Both the position numbers and the translations under genes were made by a program. DNA of 6,434 nt from Pseudomonadota bacterium (GTDB lineage Bacteria; Pseudomonadota; Gammaproteobacteria; Competibacterales; Competibacteraceae), in NCBI GenBank assembly GCA_018262135.1, contig JAGTSD010000291.1:1-6434 (forward strand), in the 5' to 3' direction. The notes under the pieces were generated by a model that had not been told where the DNA came from, made no database searches, and worked only from the letters and a program-made list of their open reading frames with translations. Positions within the stretch are counted from its first letter, which is position 1. Every line of letters begins with the position of its first letter. Of this stretch, positions 6,086 through 6,434 are shown one piece after another.

Positions 6086-6161
6086 GCCGGAATAGCTCAG
6101 TCGGTAGAGCAACTGATTCGTAATTAGTAGGTCGGAGGTTCGAGTCCTCTTTCCGGCACCA
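6086..6161 (+). tRNA. tRNA-Thr, anticodon CGT
   Basis: A complete 76-nt cloverleaf is present. The acceptor stem GCCGGAA pairs with TTCCGGC, the D stem is GCTC/GAGC, and the anticodon stem ACTGA pairs with TTAGT (one G-T wobble). The loop TTCGTAA places the anticodon CGT at 6119-6121, decoding ACG. The T arm is GGAGG-TTCGAGT-CCTCT with one wobble pair at its base. The discriminator is A (6158) and CCA is encoded (6159-6161). It closely resembles remembered E. coli thrW. It is a single gene with its own terminator. tRNA genes of this kind are frequent integration targets. Confidence 0.97.
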
Positions 6162-6170
6162 GTTAAAACA

Positions 6171-6203
6171 AAGGCTTACCTTCAACCGGGTAAGCCTTTT
6201 TTT
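6171..6203 (+). terminator. Intrinsic terminator after tRNA-Thr
   Basis: AAGGCTTACC (6171-6180) pairs perfectly with GGTAAGCCTT (6189-6198) around an 8-nt loop. A run of seven T residues spans 6197-6203. This is a strong rho-independent terminator beginning 10 nt after the tRNA CCA end. On the opposite strand the stem is followed by TTTTAAC, so it could act more weakly in that direction. Confidence 0.93.
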
Positions 6204-6434
6204 CATTGTAAGCACAGTTTAAGCAGCAGGCGCAAAGTCGCGCCTGGGTCTGACGGTAGGGAGTCGAGCCATCGGCCACGACCTCGCGGGCATTGACGGT
6301 GGGGTTCCCTACGACCTCCACAGTTTAGGGAGGCAGTAGCAGGCGTGGGCAGTTCTATCGCCCAGCCACAGGTTCCAGCGTGACCCTGGGGCGGGTTCCC
6401 GTGGCGGCGGCCAGCCGTTGCCATGTCCGCATGG
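6204..6434. other. Unassigned repeat-rich region; possible structured RNA or mobile-element end
   Basis: No convincing protein-coding gene is seen in the last 231 bp. Short ordered repeats are present. There is a hairpin GGCGC/GCGCC at 6229-6244 and a 7-bp inverted repeat GTAGGGA (6256-6262) / TCCCTAC (6306-6312). A hairpin TGGGC/GCCCA spans 6346-6364. Direct repeats are CACAGTTTA (6213-6221 and 6319-6327), AGCAGGCG (6225-6232 and 6338-6345), TGACGGT (6251-6257 and 6294-6300) and ACGACCTC (6278-6285 and 6311-6318). A minus-strand open frame crosses the region but its composition looks like an accidental GC-rich frame. Its position immediately after a tRNA terminator fits acquired DNA, but nothing here proves an element. 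Confidence 0.35.

Noticed and set aside
6203..6424. Minus-strand open frame of 73 codons downstream of the tRNA terminator
   Set aside because: Arg/Pro/Gly-rich composition typical of accidental frames in GC-rich DNA, no ribosome-binding site or domain; its stop lies against the terminator. Kept only as part of the unassigned region.
1..6434. CRISPR array or rRNA genes
   Set aside because: No regularly spaced repeats of suitable length and no rRNA sequence were seen on reading both strands.

Overview
The window (6434 bp, GC-rich, genes on both strands) looks like chromosome from a gammaproteobacterium. The evidence is the gene content: an LptD C-terminus with a vicinal Cys-Cys pair, SurA directly downstream of it, RsmA, an AlgZ/AlgR-type two-component pair, and a gamma-type tRNA-Thr(CGT) with encoded CCA. 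No species is assigned. All gene identities come from reading motifs and comparing with remembered family members; no database search was run.

Region 1 (1-3038, + strand) is an envelope-biogenesis and ribosome-maturation operon: lptD (3' part only), surA and rsmA. The lptD-surA gap is 12 bp, and surA and rsmA overlap by 4 bp (ATGA). In Escherichia coli pdxA lies between surA and rsmA and apaG-apaH follow; none of these is present here. SurA is the periplasmic chaperone for outer-membrane beta-barrels, LptD among them. RsmA dimethylates 16S rRNA.

Region 2 (2813-3080) holds the most notable signal: three copies of a near-consensus ParB-binding centromere site (parS, TGTTTCACGTGAAACA). One lies inside rsmA, one spans the rsmA stop codon, and one spans the stop codon of the convergent gene mmuM. 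The cluster suggests that this locus is a chromosome-segregation (ParABS) loading zone, and therefore probably near the replication origin. No parA or parB gene is in the window.

Region 3 (3069-4025, - strand) encodes a homocysteine S-methyltransferase (MmuM-like) with its three zinc-ligand cysteines. A 113-bp divergent intergenic region follows, with a candidate promoter and an inverted repeat lying in the spacer of that promoter.

Region 4 (4139-6027, + strand) is a two-gene signalling operon: a membrane-bound LytS/AlgZ-type histidine kinase and a LytTR response regulator (AlgR-like). In Pseudomonas hemC follows algR; here a single tRNA-Thr(CGT) gene follows, with its own plausible promoter and a strong intrinsic terminator.

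Region 5 (6204-6434) has no convincing gene. It carries inverted and direct repeats and could be a structured RNA or the end of a mobile element running off the window; this is unresolved.
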